Shown here piece after piece: positions 62,791 through 64,000 of a stretch of DNA of 64,000 bases. The stretch's first letter is position 1, and each line of letters opens with the position of its first letter. The notes under the pieces were generated by a model. It was not told the DNA's origin and did no database searches. It was given only the letters and a program-made list of their open reading frames with translations. The DNA comes from Flectobacillus major DSM 103 (GTDB lineage: Bacteria; Bacteroidota; Bacteroidia; Cytophagales; Spirosomataceae): assembly GCF_000427405.1 (NCBI RefSeq), contig NZ_KE386491.1, forward strand, positions 4,726,296 through 4,790,295. Reading direction: 5' to 3'. The translations under genes and the position numbers were made by a program.

Positions 62791-64000
62791 TTATCCACCG
62801 ATATTTTTGAGGTTTTGTTTAGCAGCTTCGTTGTTGGGCTGGAGGCTAAGTACTTGCTTGAAGTCGCGAATAGCCCCTTGGCGGTCGCCAAGTTGTTGGC
62901 GAGCTAGGGCACGGTTAAACCACAAAAGGGGGTCGTTGATACCTTCTTTATCGATAAGGTTGTTATAGGCATCAAGAGATTTTTGTACATTGCCTGTTGC
63001 CAAATAAGCCGCTGCCAAGAAAGTACGACTTTGAAGGATTTTTTTATTGGGCAAAGTCAAAGATTTTTCAAAATCAGGTAATGCTTTTTGAGGTTGCTGA
63101 AGGGTAAAGTAAGCAATCCCTCGGTTCATATAGGCTTCGCCAGTTTTAGCTCCTCGGCGAATTGCCTCATCAAAATATTTTAGGGCAGTTGGTGTATCGC
63201 CTTTCATACCATAAGCTGTACCGAGGTTTTCCCAAGGCCCCGAATCGTCTTTATAGCCTAATTCAATAGCTTTGAGGTTATTTTGAATCGACTCATCAAG
63301 TCGCCCTTCTTTTTCACCTAAGTATTTACCCAAAGTATGGTAGGCACGGTAGTCGTTGGGATATACCCGAATAATTTGTCCGAATAGAGTTCCTGTATTT
63401 TGCCAAATAGCTACTTGTGATTTGGTCTGGAAAAAGCAAAAACCTACAAAGGCAAAGCCCATAATCCAAACAGCTTGTTTGAGTGACGCATTTTTTTCGG
63501 CAATGGTTTGTAGTCCCATGCCTAGTAAAAAAAATAAGCCTATATAAGGAATATAAGTGTAGCGGTCGGCCATAATAGCAGCTCCCACCGAAATAAATTG
63601 TAACACCAATGCTACTGTAACAGCAAAAAAGCCGATGCTAAAAAATACCAATTTTGAGCGTTTGTATAACAAAACTGTGGCCACCAAGGTAATAAGCATA
63701 ATAACCAAGCCAATTGAATAGAATTTGACATTGGGGCCTGTGGATTCGTAAGGATAAAAGGCTGATAAATTTAGGGGCAAAAACAAATGATAAAAATACA
63801 TCAAGAAACCATAGCCAGCGTATTGTAAACGTTGAAACAAACTAAATACTTGTAAATTGAGGGCTGTGCGTTGTTCGCCAATAATATGAATAGTGCCATG
63901 AAAATCGCCTCCACTCTGAATGTTTGTAGCAATAAGCCCAAAAAGCAAGGAACAAATGAAAAATGGAGCTTTTTCGAGGACAGATTTCAGGTCAAATTTA
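62791..64000 (-). CDS. Membrane protein with C-terminal TPR repeats (5' end outside window)
   Basis: The frame is open to the right window edge (...KFDLKSVLEKAPFFICSLLFG) so the gene is partial. The visible part has five to six membrane helices (about the first 180 residues), including FFSIGFFAVTVALVLQFISV and TYIPYIGLFFLLGMGL. Then come TPR repeats (~200-400: YHTLGKYLGEKEGRLDESIQNNLKAIELGY, ENLGTAYGMKGDTPTALKYFDEAI). This is the layout of TMTC or O-mannosyltransferase-like integral proteins (family DUF1736-type) in Bacteroidota, probably a lipid-linked-sugar glycosyltransferase. The start is not visible. Confidence 0.75.
   Translation of the reverse strand, partial: KFDLKSVLEKAPFFICSLLFGLIATNIQSGGDFHGTIHIIGEQRTALNLQVFSLFQRLQYAGYGFLMYFYHLFLPLNLSAFYPYESTGPNVKFYSIGLVIMLITLVATVLLYKRSKLVFFSIGFFAVTVALVLQFISVGAAIMADRYTYIPYIGLFFLLGMGLQTIAEKNASLKQAVWIMGFAFVGFCFFQTKSQVAIWQNTGTLFGQIIRVYPNDYRAYHTLGKYLGEKEGRLDESIQNNLKAIELGYKDDSGPWENLGTAYGMKGDTPTALKYFDEAIRRGAKTGEAYMNRGIAYFTLQQPQKALPDFEKSLTLPNKKILQSRTFLAAAYLATGNVQKSLDAYNNLIDKEGINDPLLWFNRALARQQLGDRQGAIRDFKQVLSLQPNNEAAKQNLKNIGG

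Overview
The window looks like the chromosome of a Bacteroidota bacterium, most likely order Cytophagales (inference). It is AT-rich. Several genes are preceded by the Bacteroidota TAnnTTTG promoter box. The core genes (tsaD divergent from tamB, dapF, purA, a fur homologue, relA/spoT, a PorT-like barrel) and the many signal peptides ending in AQ fit that group.

Layout. Positions 1-517 and 3892-4408 are inverted copies of one integration-site arm: the 5' part of a tyrosine integrase, arm sites, the 3' half of tRNA-Asp and a terminator. They flank an McrBC restriction operon (639-3730). From 3933 to 46545 lies a genomic island of about 42.6 kb. It is bounded by a perfect 52-bp direct repeat made of the 3' part of tRNA-Asp(GTC); the intact tRNA is at 46495-46568 on the minus strand. 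From 46676 to the right end the sequence is ordinary core genome: dinB-like, dapF, tamB, tsaD, a deoR-type regulator, a nudix gene, purA, fur, relA/spoT, an outer-membrane protein and a partial membrane-TPR gene.

Island content, left to right: (1) integrase; (2) a two-gene NLR-like unit, in which a small protein ending in an N-S-K-N-V...H-x-G-D-K motif precedes a STAND-type NTPase that starts with the same kind of motif and whose C-terminal 190 residues are in another frame; (3) an xis/RepA-like mobilisation module with five 10-bp repeats and a long hairpin, but no relaxase; (4) an exported-protein and VWA gene group on the minus strand; (5) three exported caspase-like (C14) proteins, two of them with long TPR arrays, around a sigma-like/anti-sigma-like gene pair; (6) a beta-barrel protein and its frameshifted duplicate, a GNAT-like protein and a LuxR-type regulator; (7) a broken TPR gene, a protein with a LecA-like lectin domain and a transglutaminase-like protein; (8) a signalling operon of FHA, Ser/Thr kinase with Sel1 repeats, Ser/Thr kinase and PP2C, followed by an FHA-FHA-TM-trypsin-like protease; (9) an IS3-family remnant and an NlpC/P60-like lipoprotein.

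Taken together the island resembles the regulated NTPase/caspase/kinase/protease repertoires thought to act in bacterial conflict and programmed death. The most notable ideas are: a sigma/anti-sigma/periplasmic-caspase circuit; an amyloid-like motif shared by neighbouring effector and NLR genes; a ten-A tract that decides whether the PP2C protein carries a LysM-like tail; and mirrored tRNA-Asp attachment sites around McrBC. Several island genes are frameshifted, so parts of it are decaying, phase-variable, or affected by homopolymer sequencing errors.
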